A stretch of DNA of 64,000 bases from Planctomycetota bacterium (GTDB lineage Bacteria > Planctomycetota > Phycisphaerae > UBA1845). Position numbers and translations under genes: made by a program. Positions 45,970-53,979 of the stretch are shown one piece after another (the stretch's first letter is position 1; every line of letters starts with the position of its first letter). Where the stretch lies: NCBI GenBank assembly GCA_024276605.1, contig JAJRWX010000009.1, positions 62,001 through 126,000 on the forward strand, written 5' to 3'. Under the pieces are notes generated by a model. The model saw nothing but the letters and a program-made list of their open reading frames with translations, ran no database searches and was not told the origin of the DNA.

Positions 45970-46488
45970 ATGCCGTTATCTGCACTCAACTTGAAAAATT
46001 GGATCGACGAACATCGTCATTTGCTCAAGCCACCGGTGGGCAATCAGTGCGTATATCAGGATACCGATTTTATCATCATGATCGTGGGCGGGCCGAACCA
46101 GCGCAAAGATTATCACGTGAATCCCACCGAAGAATTTTTCTACCAGCTTGAGGGTGACATCACCTTAAAAATCTTTGAAGATGGACAGCGACGTGACATC
46201 GCCATCAACGAAGGTGACATTTTTCTTCTGCCACCCAACATCCCTCATTCACCGCAACGACCGGCGAATACCGTCGGCATGGTCGTCGAGCGCCGCAGGC
46301 CCCAAGGGCAACATGACCACATGCGATTTTTCTGCGAAAAGTGCGATCATGTTCTCTACGACCCGGACTTCTATCTCGTGGACATCGTCAACCAGCTTAG
46401 ACCATTGATGGAAAAGTTCTGGAGCGACGAGTCGCTTCGTACATGCAATAAATGTAACACCATCATGCAACCACCGGCTAAGGTATAA
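45970..46488 (+). CDS. nbaC: 3-hydroxyanthranilate 3,4-dioxygenase
   Basis: This cytoplasmic non-haem iron dioxygenase opens the ring of 3-hydroxyanthranilate to give 2-amino-3-carboxymuconate semialdehyde. The 172-residue cupin has metal ligands in DYHVNPTEEFFYQLEGDI (His and Glu) and LLPPNIPHSPQRP (His). The C-terminus has two CxxC pairs (FCEKCDHVLYDPDF and RTCNKCNTIM), the rubredoxin-like second iron site of bacterial enzymes. ATG 45970 has GGAGG upstream. It is the first gene of a five-gene operon covering tryptophan breakdown by the kynurenine route, although it acts on the product of later genes in the order. Confidence 0.95.
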   Translation: MPLSALNLKNWIDEHRHLLKPPVGNQCVYQDTDFIIMIVGGPNQRKDYHVNPTEEFFYQLEGDITLKIFEDGQRRDIAINEGDIFLLPPNIPHSPQRPANTVGMVVERRRPQGQHDHMRFFCEKCDHVLYDPDFYLVDIVNQLRPLMEKFWSDESLRTCNKCNTIMQPPAKV

Positions 46489-46498
46489 ACAGATTTTT

Positions 46499-47551
46499 TT
46501 GACGTCTCATTACGTGGCAGAATTTCACTTGCTAAAAATAGATCTCCACACGCACATTCTTCCCAAACATTGGCCCAACCTTCACGAACGGTTTGGCTAC
46601 GACGGATTTGTACGGCTGGAACATCATAAGCCCTGCTGCGCTCGCATGATGATCGACGATCAATTTTTCCGTGAAGTACAAGATAACTGCTGGTCGCCAA
46701 CAAGAAGAATCCAAGACGGCGACAAGACCGGTGTACAAGTTCAAGTGCTCTCGACGGTACCCGTGATGTTTAGCTACTGGGCTAAACCGCAAGACACTCT
46801 TGATTTATCGAAAATCTTAAACGATCACCTCGCAGGGATAGTACGCGAATATCCACAACGGTTTGTCGGACTGGGCACGCTTCCTATGCAAGCACCCAAA
46901 CTAGCCGTCACCGAACTTGAGCGATGCGTGCAAGAACTTGGTCTAGCCGGTGTGCAGATCGGCTCGCACGTCAACGACTGGAACCTCGACGAACCAGCTA
47001 TGTTTGACATTTTTGAAGCGGCAGCCTCGCTGGGAGCCGCTATTTTCGTCCATCCCTGGGATATGATGGGCAAGGATCGAATGCCTAAATACTGGCTACC
47101 CTGGCTGGTGGGCATGCCGGCTGAAACTTCGCTAGCCATTTGCTCAGTTATCTTCGGCGGCGTGTTGGAACGACTGCCTAATCTGCGCATTGGTTTCGCC
47201 CACGGAGGTGGGTCGTTTCCATTTACTATTGGCCGGGTACAGCATGGATTCGATGTACGGCCCGATCTTTGCGCCGCAGATAACCAAACCTCACCGCGTG
47301 ATTACCAGGGTAAATTCTACGTCGACTCACTTGTACACGACGCCGACGCGTTACGATTTTTGGTAAACCAGATGGGGGACAACCGCGTCGCACTAGGCTC
47401 GGACTACCCCTTCCCCCTGGGAGAAGCAAAACCCGGCGCTTTGATTGATTCGATTGACGAGTTTTCACCTACCACCAAAAATAGACTCTTAGCTGGGACC
47501 GCCCTGGAGTTTCTCGGTCTTAGTCGCAATCAGTTCGATCTAAAAGGGTAA
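46499..47551 (+). CDS. nbaD: 2-amino-3-carboxymuconate-6-semialdehyde decarboxylase (ACMSD)
   Basis: ACMSD decarboxylates the unstable product of the dioxygenase, directing flow to aminomuconate and away from quinolinate and NAD. It is an amidohydrolase with zinc ligands in KIDLHTHILPKHW (HxH), FVHPWDMMG, FAHGGGSFPFTIGR and the catalytic Asp in LGSDYPFPLGE. Further match: KTGVQVQVLSTVPVMFSYWAKPQDTLDLSKILNDHLA. The length of about 350 is slightly above the usual 335, because the start is uncertain: TTG 46499, GTG 46514 and TTG 46529 are all possible and no ATG precedes the HxH motif. The gap to the upstream gene is about 10 bp, and the gap to kynU is 7 bp. Confidence 0.93.
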   Translation: MTSHYVAEFHLLKIDLHTHILPKHWPNLHERFGYDGFVRLEHHKPCCARMMIDDQFFREVQDNCWSPTRRIQDGDKTGVQVQVLSTVPVMFSYWAKPQDTLDLSKILNDHLAGIVREYPQRFVGLGTLPMQAPKLAVTELERCVQELGLAGVQIGSHVNDWNLDEPAMFDIFEAAASLGAAIFVHPWDMMGKDRMPKYWLPWLVGMPAETSLAICSVIFGGVLERLPNLRIGFAHGGGSFPFTIGRVQHGFDVRPDLCAADNQTSPRDYQGKFYVDSLVHDADALRFLVNQMGDNRVALGSDYPFPLGEAKPGALIDSIDEFSPTTKNRLLAGTALEFLGLSRNQFDLKG

Positions 47552-47558
47552 GTCACTT

Positions 47559-48872
47559 ATGTACGCAGATTCAACCCAAGCACCAGAGACAAGCCCCGAG
47601 TTCACCAATGACGAATCGTATGCAATGGCATTGGATAAACTCGATCCACTGGCTTCATTTCGCGATCAGTTTCACCTGCCGCCCAGCAGTGATGGTACAC
47701 CGGCGATCTATCTAGCTGGCAATTCGTTAGGGCTTCAGCCAATAGGGGTTCGCGATGAAATCACGCAAGAGTTGGACGACTGGGCCAGGCTCGGAGTCGA
47801 TGCACACTTTGACGGCCACAATCCCTGGTACGGCTATCATGAAATTTTTCGCGGTAGCGGCGCCCGGCTCGTTGGTGCCCAGCCGGGTGAAGTGGTGATG
47901 ATGAATAGTCTAACCGTCAATCTTCATCTGATGATGGTTACATTCTATCAGCCTACGAAGTCTCGCTATAAAATTTTGATGGACTACCCGGCGTTTCCGT
48001 CTGATGTGTATGCGATTAAATCTCAACTACGCCATCATGGCTATGACCCAGCCGAGGCGTTGATCGAAATTCGCCCGCGTGAAGGTGAACATACTTTGAG
48101 AACCGAAGACATAGTGGAACACATAGATCGCCACGGCCACAGTATCGCTTTGGTCCTACTAGCTGGAGTCAATTATTTTACGGGGCAAGTCTATGACATG
48201 GGCTTGATTACCCAAACCGGTAAAAAACAGGGTTGTATTGTCGGTTGGGATCTCGCGCACGCCGCGGGTAACGTCGAGATGAAACTTCACGATTGGGACG
48301 TGGACTTCGCTTGCTGGTGCAATTACAAATATGTCAACAGCGGCCCAGGTGCGTTAGCCGGGTGCTTCGTGCATCAGCGACATGGGAATAATCTCAGGCA
48401 GCCGCGACTGGCAGGTTGGTGGGGTAACGATCCTAATCAGCGTTTTCAAATGCATCTACTCCCAGAATTCACGCCGCAGCCCGGTGCCGCCGGCTGGCAA
48501 ATTAGCAATCCACCCATTTTAGCCGCCGCCCCGTTAAAGGCATCGCTAGCCTTGTTTGATCAGGCAACTATACCAGCACTGCGGAAAAAGTCCTTAATGC
48601 TCACAGCGTATCTACAGTTTTTGATCGACGATATTTCGCCCGAGCGTTTTGAAGTCATCACACCACGCGTGCCAAAGGCCAGAGGTTGTCAGCTTTCCAT
48701 CTTGGTCCATCGTCGTCCGGAGGCGTTGCTAAAATCCTTACAAGATGGCTGCGTAGTTTGTGATTTTCGTCGGCCTGATGTCATTCGCGTCGCACCGGTC
48801 CCGCTGTACAATTCGTTCCATGATGTGTGGCGATTTGCACAAGTATTGCAAAAACATGATGAAAAATCATGA
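47559..48872 (+). CDS. kynU: Kynureninase
   Basis: This PLP enzyme cleaves kynurenine or 3-hydroxykynurenine to anthranilate or 3-hydroxyanthranilate plus alanine. The 437-residue product has LDPLASFRDQFHLP, IYLAGNSLGLQP, WYGYHEIFRGSGARLVGAQPGEVVMMNSLTVNLH, the PLP-Asp region GWDLAHAAGN and the PLP-Lys site in CNYKYVNSGPGALAGCFVH. LRQPRLAGWWGNDPNQRFQM and the C-terminal CDFRRPDVIRVAPVPLYNSFHD also match. ATG 47559 has AAAGGG ten bases upstream. It is the third gene of the operon. With KMO following, the preferred substrate is 3-hydroxykynurenine (inference). Confidence 0.96.
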   Translation: MYADSTQAPETSPEFTNDESYAMALDKLDPLASFRDQFHLPPSSDGTPAIYLAGNSLGLQPIGVRDEITQELDDWARLGVDAHFDGHNPWYGYHEIFRGSGARLVGAQPGEVVMMNSLTVNLHLMMVTFYQPTKSRYKILMDYPAFPSDVYAIKSQLRHHGYDPAEALIEIRPREGEHTLRTEDIVEHIDRHGHSIALVLLAGVNYFTGQVYDMGLITQTGKKQGCIVGWDLAHAAGNVEMKLHDWDVDFACWCNYKYVNSGPGALAGCFVHQRHGNNLRQPRLAGWWGNDPNQRFQMHLLPEFTPQPGAAGWQISNPPILAAAPLKASLALFDQATIPALRKKSLMLTAYLQFLIDDISPERFEVITPRVPKARGCQLSILVHRRPEALLKSLQDGCVVCDFRRPDVIRVAPVPLYNSFHDVWRFAQVLQKHDEKS

Positions 48873-48914
48873 TGAAATAAAACTCGAAAATACTCCCAAC
48901 ATGGTTCACGCCTT

Positions 48915-50252
48915 ATGAGTGATTCACAACCCCAAAAATTTACCATCGTCGGCGGAGGTCTAGGCGGAGCGCTCATGGCTGTCTATCTCGGCCAAGCAGG
49001 ATACGACGTTGAAGTATATGAAATGCGACCCGACATGCGCGGCGGCAACGTACCCGGTGGACGATCCATTAACCTGGCGCTATCACACCGAGGGATCGTC
49101 GCCCTCCAGCGCGTCGGCCTGGCTGAAGATATTCTCAAAACCGCGGTTCCCATGCGCGGGCGAATGATTCATGAGACTAACGCCACGCTAACTTTTCAGC
49201 GGTACGGCAAAGACGATACTCACGTTATATATTCCGTTTCACGAGGTGGATTAAACGTACTACTCCTCGAAGCGGCTGGCCGCTTGCCTAACGTCAAACT
49301 TTTTTTCAATAAAAAATGTACCAACGTTCGGCTCGATACGGGCGTTGTCGAGTTGCTGGACATGAAAACCAACGAGAAGTCGACCGTCGACGGTGGGATT
49401 GTCGTCAGCGCTGATGGCGCATTCTCAGCCGTACGCCGCCCCATGCTCAAACTCGATCGATTTGACTATAGACAAGACTATCTGAAGCACGGTTTCAAAG
49501 AACTAGTCATTCCGCCGGACAGCCAGGGTTCATTTCAAATGGCCCCCAACGCACTGCACATTTGGCCGCGGAAATCATTTATGATGATCGCACTACCCAA
49601 CGAAGACGGCTCGTATACCTGTACATTGTTTTGGCCTTTTGACGGACCGCACAGTTTTGATGCCTTACAAACCAAAGAGGATGTAGCACGCTACTTCCAA
49701 GAACATTTTCCCGATGCTGTGCCTTTAATGCCCACACTCACGGAAGATTATTTCACCAATCCCAGCAGTTCGCTATGCACTGTGCGATGCGGGCCATGGT
49801 ATTATCGCGACAAAGTGGTCCTGCTTGGTGACGCGGCACACGCCGTCGTCCCCTTCTACGGCCAGGGTATGAACGCTTCGTTTGAAGACGTGCTCGTGTT
49901 GTGTGAATGTATTGAACAATATAAGCCGGACTGGGAAAAGGCGTTTCGGACGTATTATCATACGCGCAAAGAACATGTGGATATATTAGCTGACCTTGCA
50001 ATTAGCAATTTCATTGAAATGCGCGATCATACGGGATCGAAAATGTTTCGCCTTAAAAAGAAAACGGAGAAGCTCTTGAGTCAACTGTTGCCGTTCTGGT
50101 ATATGCCGCTATATACAATGACTACACACACACGCATGCCTTATGGCGATGCGATCAAACGAGCCAAACATCAAAAACGTGTCGTAACCATGACAGCTAT
50201 CACAACCCTGGTGATCGTGGTGGGTACGATTCTACGATCGCTCTTAACTTAA
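48915..50252 (+). CDS. kmo: Kynurenine 3-monooxygenase
   Basis: This flavoprotein hydroxylates kynurenine with NADPH and oxygen. The FAD motifs are FTIVGGGLGGALMAVYLGQAGYDVEVYEMRPD and VVLLGDAAHAVVPFYGQGMNASFEDV; KMO-typical phrases are GGRSINLALSHRGIVALQRVGL and FNKKCTNVRLD. The 445-residue chain ends in a single membrane helix (ITTLVIVVGTILRSLLT), as in eukaryotic KMO, so it is likely membrane-attached. Many bacterial KMOs also carry such an extension. The start is ATG 48915, 42 bases after kynU, with a weak ribosome site. It is the fourth gene of the operon. Confidence 0.95.
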   Translation: MSDSQPQKFTIVGGGLGGALMAVYLGQAGYDVEVYEMRPDMRGGNVPGGRSINLALSHRGIVALQRVGLAEDILKTAVPMRGRMIHETNATLTFQRYGKDDTHVIYSVSRGGLNVLLLEAAGRLPNVKLFFNKKCTNVRLDTGVVELLDMKTNEKSTVDGGIVVSADGAFSAVRRPMLKLDRFDYRQDYLKHGFKELVIPPDSQGSFQMAPNALHIWPRKSFMMIALPNEDGSYTCTLFWPFDGPHSFDALQTKEDVARYFQEHFPDAVPLMPTLTEDYFTNPSSSLCTVRCGPWYYRDKVVLLGDAAHAVVPFYGQGMNASFEDVLVLCECIEQYKPDWEKAFRTYYHTRKEHVDILADLAISNFIEMRDHTGSKMFRLKKKTEKLLSQLLPFWYMPLYTMTTHTRMPYGDAIKRAKHQKRVVTMTAITTLVIVVGTILRSLLT

Positions 50253-50279
50253 TCTTGGAAAAATACACGGGAACTAACG

Positions 50280-51062
50280 ATGTCATTAACTTATCGCGAC
50301 TATTTAATGGTGGACGAGTTGCTCTCTTTACAACAGTCACGTTCCAACCCACCCGAACATGACGAACAACTATTCATCATTATCCACCAGACCTACGAAC
50401 TTTGGTTCAAATTATTGTTGCATGAATTCGATAAGATCAATCGAGATTTTTCAGACAACGATTTATTCGGCGCCATACACACCTTCAAACGGGCCCGCAC
50501 CATCATGAAAACGCTGGTCGGCCAGATTGACATCTTGGAAACCATGACACCAATGTCGTTCACCAGTTTCCGCGACCGTCTGGATACCGCCTCCGGGTTT
50601 CAATCCGTCCAATTTCGTGAATTCGAGTATCTTTTGGGTTATAAACGACCGGATATGCTCGCTCATCATGACAAAAACAGTGTCGCTTATGCTATACTTA
50701 CTAAGCGACTAAACACACGTAGTGTCATGGACCATTTCTACGACTTCCTACAACATCAGGGCGTGTCAATTCCTAAAGTCATTCTCGAAAAGCCCATCAC
50801 CAAGCCAACTACGGCCAATGAGGATATTCAGCAAGCACTGCACACCCTCTACACTACTAAACCTGACCTGGCTATGCTCTTTGAATCAATGATGGACTTT
50901 GACGAAGGTTCGCAGGAGTGGCGCTATCGACACGTAAAACTTGTCGAGCGTACGATAGGTAACAAGCACGGTACGGGCGGTTCACTGGGTGTTGCGTTTC
51001 TCAAGCAGTCTCTATTCCAACCCCTCTTCCCCGACCTCTGGGCGATCAGACATCGACTCTAG
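50280..51062 (+). CDS. kynA: Tryptophan 2,3-dioxygenase
   Basis: This haem enzyme makes N-formylkynurenine from tryptophan, the first step of the route. The 260-residue product has the TDO pattern LTYRDYLMVDELLSLQQ, DEQLFIIIHQTYELWFKLLLHEFD (His in the substrate site), SFTSFRDRLDTASGFQSVQFREFEYLLG and the C-terminal WRYRHVKLVERTIGNKHGTGGSLGVAFLKQSL, where the proximal His lies. It starts at ATG 50280, 27 bases after kmo. The stop TAG begins a small palindrome with a T run. A kynurenine formamidase, needed next, is not in the operon. Confidence 0.96.
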   Translation: MSLTYRDYLMVDELLSLQQSRSNPPEHDEQLFIIIHQTYELWFKLLLHEFDKINRDFSDNDLFGAIHTFKRARTIMKTLVGQIDILETMTPMSFTSFRDRLDTASGFQSVQFREFEYLLGYKRPDMLAHHDKNSVAYAILTKRLNTRSVMDHFYDFLQHQGVSIPKVILEKPITKPTTANEDIQQALHTLYTTKPDLAMLFESMMDFDEGSQEWRYRHVKLVERTIGNKHGTGGSLGVAFLKQSLFQPLFPDLWAIRHRL

Positions 51063-51078
51063 AGCAAGCTCTATTTTT
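51058..51078 (+). terminator. Candidate weak terminator of the kynurenine operon
   Basis: Overlapping the kynA stop codon, TAGAG-CAAG-CTCTA forms a 5-bp stem followed by TTTTTAT. The stem is AT/GC mixed and short, so termination may be partial. The same core recurs at other gene ends in the window. Confidence 0.45.
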
Positions 51079-51343
51079 ATGTAGCGGTCAATCTCCCATT
51101 TTTCCCGTGAGATTTTCTCATCAAGGCGATACACAAAACGTAGGATGCTATATGGCTCGAAAAGCTTAAAAACACCCACTTTCTCGGACGTTGCACCTCA
51201 GTTTTCAGCTCGATCATTGAAAAAAACCTCACTTGCTCCTACGCTTAGATGGCGTGACATCTATTAGCCTGATGACCTCTGATACCGGATTGAGGTCAGT
51301 TGTATAGATTTATTTTTTTAGGGGGGAAGGGGACCACTCGTCT
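51079..51343. other. Intergenic, no gene recognised
   Basis: The gap between the kynurenine operon and the FG-GAP protein has an AT-rich part and a purine run (GGGGGGAAGGGGA) directly before ATG 51344, which serves as the ribosome site. No clear promoter or RNA gene was seen. Confidence 0.4.
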
Positions 51344-53125
51344 ATGCCCATGAACAAAACCATCATCACGATCGTTGCCTACACGCTTTGCGCAGTGAGT
51401 GTATCAGCGCAAACATTTGTTGACCAAACCACCAACGCAGGTGTGAGCTATGTCCAGTGGGACGGCATCATGCCGGCAGGCGTGTCCAGCGAATTATTTA
51501 TGATGTCCGGCGGTGCCGCAGTTGGAGATTTTGACAATGACGGTTGGCCGGACCTCTATGTGACGCGCATCAATGCACCTAATCGGCTCTTTCGCAATCT
51601 TAAAAACGGCACCTTCGAGGAAGTTGGCGCAGCCCGCCAGGTAGCCCTGAACAGCTATTCGACCGGGTGCGCCTGGGCGGATATTGACAACGACGGCGAC
51701 CTCGATCTCTACGTTCTCACCACTGAGCCTGCGACGCGCCATCATCTTTTTATCAACGACGGTACCGGTATGTTTACTGAACAGGCGATAGCACGCGGCG
51801 CAGCTTTGGAAACCAACGCCGCCAAACGTCCTTCGACCAGTATCTCCTTCGGCGACTATAATCGTGATGGATGGCTGGATGTGATCGTGGCTTCATGGTC
51901 ACGCAACACCTTTGCTACCGGCGGCGAGCGAACACTTCTTTTGAAAAATACCGGCAACGGCTATTTCGTAGATGAAACAATACCAGCTAATGTCTTTTAT
52001 CAAGATATCGTTTGGGGATTTACGCCACGTTTTGCAGACGTTGATGACGACGGCTGGCCTGACATTCTCATCGCAGCGGATTTCAGCACCAGTAAGCTCT
52101 ATCACAACAACCAAGACGGCACATTCACCGACATCACCGCGGCCTCCAACGTGGGCACGGACGAAAACGGTATGGGTGCTACGATTGGTGATCTAGAAAA
52201 TGATGGCGACCTTGATTGGTTCGTCACCGCCATTTTCGATCCTGCGGCCACTTGCGATAACGTTTCAAGTTGTAATTGGGGCAATAGCGGCAATCGCATG
52301 TACGCCAACAATGGAACCGGCGTCTTCTCTGATTCGACGGATTTCTGCGGTGTACGTGATGGCTATTGGGGCTGGGGGGCCACGTTTCTTGACTACGACA
52401 ATGATGGTGACGCTGACCTTACTATGACCAACGGTGTGATGTTCCCTTTTGCATACGACGATCCGTTCAACTTTAATCCGCTACGATTCTGGGATAACGA
52501 CGGCACGGGCCAGATGACCGAAATCAGCGCATCACTCGGGTTAACCGACGCACGAAGCGGTAAGGGTATATTAACTTTCGATTACGATCGCGATGGTGAT
52601 CTGGACATCTTCGTCACCAACAACAGCGATACACCCGTGCTATATCGGAACGATATGGGCAACGCCATGCATTGGTTGCAAATTCAACTACAAGGCTATG
52701 AAACCAATCGCTCGGGCGTGGGAGCACGCATATACATTTATTCCGTCGGCACCACAAACCCACAGATGCACGAGGTATCAGCCAGTAGCAACTACATGTC
52801 GCACAACGACATCGTAGAGCATTTCGGACTCTCAACAGCTACATCCGCAGATGTCGTGCGTGTAGATTGGCCGAGGAGCGGTTTGACCTCTATCCTCCGA
52901 AACGTCCCAGCCGACCAACGGTTAACGATCTACGAGCCACATGCCGGTGACTTCGATGGCGACAACCTCATCAACTTCAACGATGCACAAGCATTCATCG
53001 CCTGCCTAGCCGGACCAAACAACAACCAATCCGCATCGCCATGCCGAGTCGGCGATATGAACACCGACAACGATATAGACCTACAAGACGTACAACTGTG
53101 GCAGATGCAGTTTCAAATACCATAG
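51344..53125 (+). CDS. Secreted FG-GAP/ASPIC-UnbV (CRTAC-like) repeat protein with dockerin
   Basis: The 593-residue product has a signal peptide (TIITIVAYTLCAVSVSAQ) and many FG-GAP/VCBS calcium loops: VGDFDNDGWPDLYVTR, WADIDNDGDLDLYVL, FGDYNRDGWLDVIVA, FADVDDDGWPDILIA, IGDLENDGDLDWFV, FLDYDNDGDADLTM, TFDYDRDGDLDIFV. These form a seven-bladed integrin-like propeller. The ASPIC/UnbV domain follows (WLQIQLQGYETNRSGVGARIYIY, VEHFGLSTATSADVVRVDWPRSG). The C-terminus carries a dockerin pair (GDFDGDNLINFNDAQAFIACLAG and GDMNTDNDIDLQDVQLWQM). It is an extracellular or surface protein of unknown binding role. It has the same dockerin style as the proteins at 9342 and 41239. Confidence 0.9.
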   Translation: MPMNKTIITIVAYTLCAVSVSAQTFVDQTTNAGVSYVQWDGIMPAGVSSELFMMSGGAAVGDFDNDGWPDLYVTRINAPNRLFRNLKNGTFEEVGAARQVALNSYSTGCAWADIDNDGDLDLYVLTTEPATRHHLFINDGTGMFTEQAIARGAALETNAAKRPSTSISFGDYNRDGWLDVIVASWSRNTFATGGERTLLLKNTGNGYFVDETIPANVFYQDIVWGFTPRFADVDDDGWPDILIAADFSTSKLYHNNQDGTFTDITAASNVGTDENGMGATIGDLENDGDLDWFVTAIFDPAATCDNVSSCNWGNSGNRMYANNGTGVFSDSTDFCGVRDGYWGWGATFLDYDNDGDADLTMTNGVMFPFAYDDPFNFNPLRFWDNDGTGQMTEISASLGLTDARSGKGILTFDYDRDGDLDIFVTNNSDTPVLYRNDMGNAMHWLQIQLQGYETNRSGVGARIYIYSVGTTNPQMHEVSASSNYMSHNDIVEHFGLSTATSADVVRVDWPRSGLTSILRNVPADQRLTIYEPHAGDFDGDNLINFNDAQAFIACLAGPNNNQSASPCRVGDMNTDNDIDLQDVQLWQMQFQIP

Positions 53126-53202
53126 GAGCTACACTGAATCGGTAGTCTAATTTGTAAAATACGCGTAAAGGCTGATCTTAATTGCACAAAGCCAATCCTT
53201 GT

Positions 53203-53979
53203 TTATGAATTGCCATCGAACACGTCAGCATCGATAGGAATTGGCTTATAAACGTCATCCGCGCATGGTTGAAAACTAGGCGGCCAACTAGCTGTCAGGC
53301 TGCAAAGTAAACGAACTTGAAGTGGTGCGGGAGGAAGATTCACACGAACGACTTTTACTTCGACAGAGTTTGGATGTTCTAAAAAAACTTGCCAAGCGTC
53401 TAACAATAAATACCTTGGCATATACCCAACCATACATCGTCGAGCATCATTATCCGCAGTTCGTAGCGTGATGGCATGACGATCAAATGGATTTTGCATA
53501 TCAGCCATGAGAAGCAATTGTTCTCCAGGTTCGAGAATTCTAACTCGCTCAGTAGCCATATTGGAAAAATATCGCAATCCGTGAACAAAGAAATGAATGC
53601 AATAGCGTCCCTCAGAATCAGGCTCAGGATAGGGAAACATTTCGATCGCATCAGTAACACGTCGTCCACCACTCACAGCCAACATAGAAATAGGATCATG
53701 TTGGTTTTTTGGCAAACCTAAATAGTCCACAAGTTCATCATAATCCGGTCGAGATTCATTCGGTAGACGATTAGCAAAGAGAGGAAAGAGATCATGCGAT
53801 TCATAAATCTGATTTAGATCATTGAAACCAGGCAGACGATCGAAGGACGTATCACGCTTAGCCCTGTTCGCGCCATGCGTGTAAACGAATTGATAGAAGT
53901 TGTCCGGTTTTGATAAGCGTCCTACGGGATACCATGACCGATTACTGGGATCCTGCCATGCAACAAAAAGAGCATTCAT
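53203..53979 (-). CDS. HipS-like N-subdomain plus HIRAN domain protein (putative antitoxin or partner)
   Basis: The 258-residue product has two parts. Residues 1-115 follow the N-terminal subdomain of HipA kinases (called HipS when separate): an initial strand LFVAWQDPS, VGRLSK, YQFVYTHGAN, then DLFPLFANRLPNESRPDY and ISMLAVSGGRRVTDAIEMFP. Residues about 126-200 look like a HIRAN domain (IHFFVHGLRYF, LEPGEQLLLMADMQNPFDRHAITLRT, CMVGYMPRYL); HIRAN folds can bind DNA ends. The start overlaps the stop of the kinase gene (ATGA), so the two are translated together. In HipBST systems HipS is the antitoxin; that this protein acts so is an inference. No helix-turn-helix is visible. Confidence 0.75.
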   Translation of the reverse strand: MNALFVAWQDPSNRSWYPVGRLSKPDNFYQFVYTHGANRAKRDTSFDRLPGFNDLNQIYESHDLFPLFANRLPNESRPDYDELVDYLGLPKNQHDPISMLAVSGGRRVTDAIEMFPYPEPDSEGRYCIHFFVHGLRYFSNMATERVRILEPGEQLLLMADMQNPFDRHAITLRTADNDARRCMVGYMPRYLLLDAWQVFLEHPNSVEVKVVRVNLPPAPLQVRLLCSLTASWPPSFQPCADDVYKPIPIDADVFDGNS

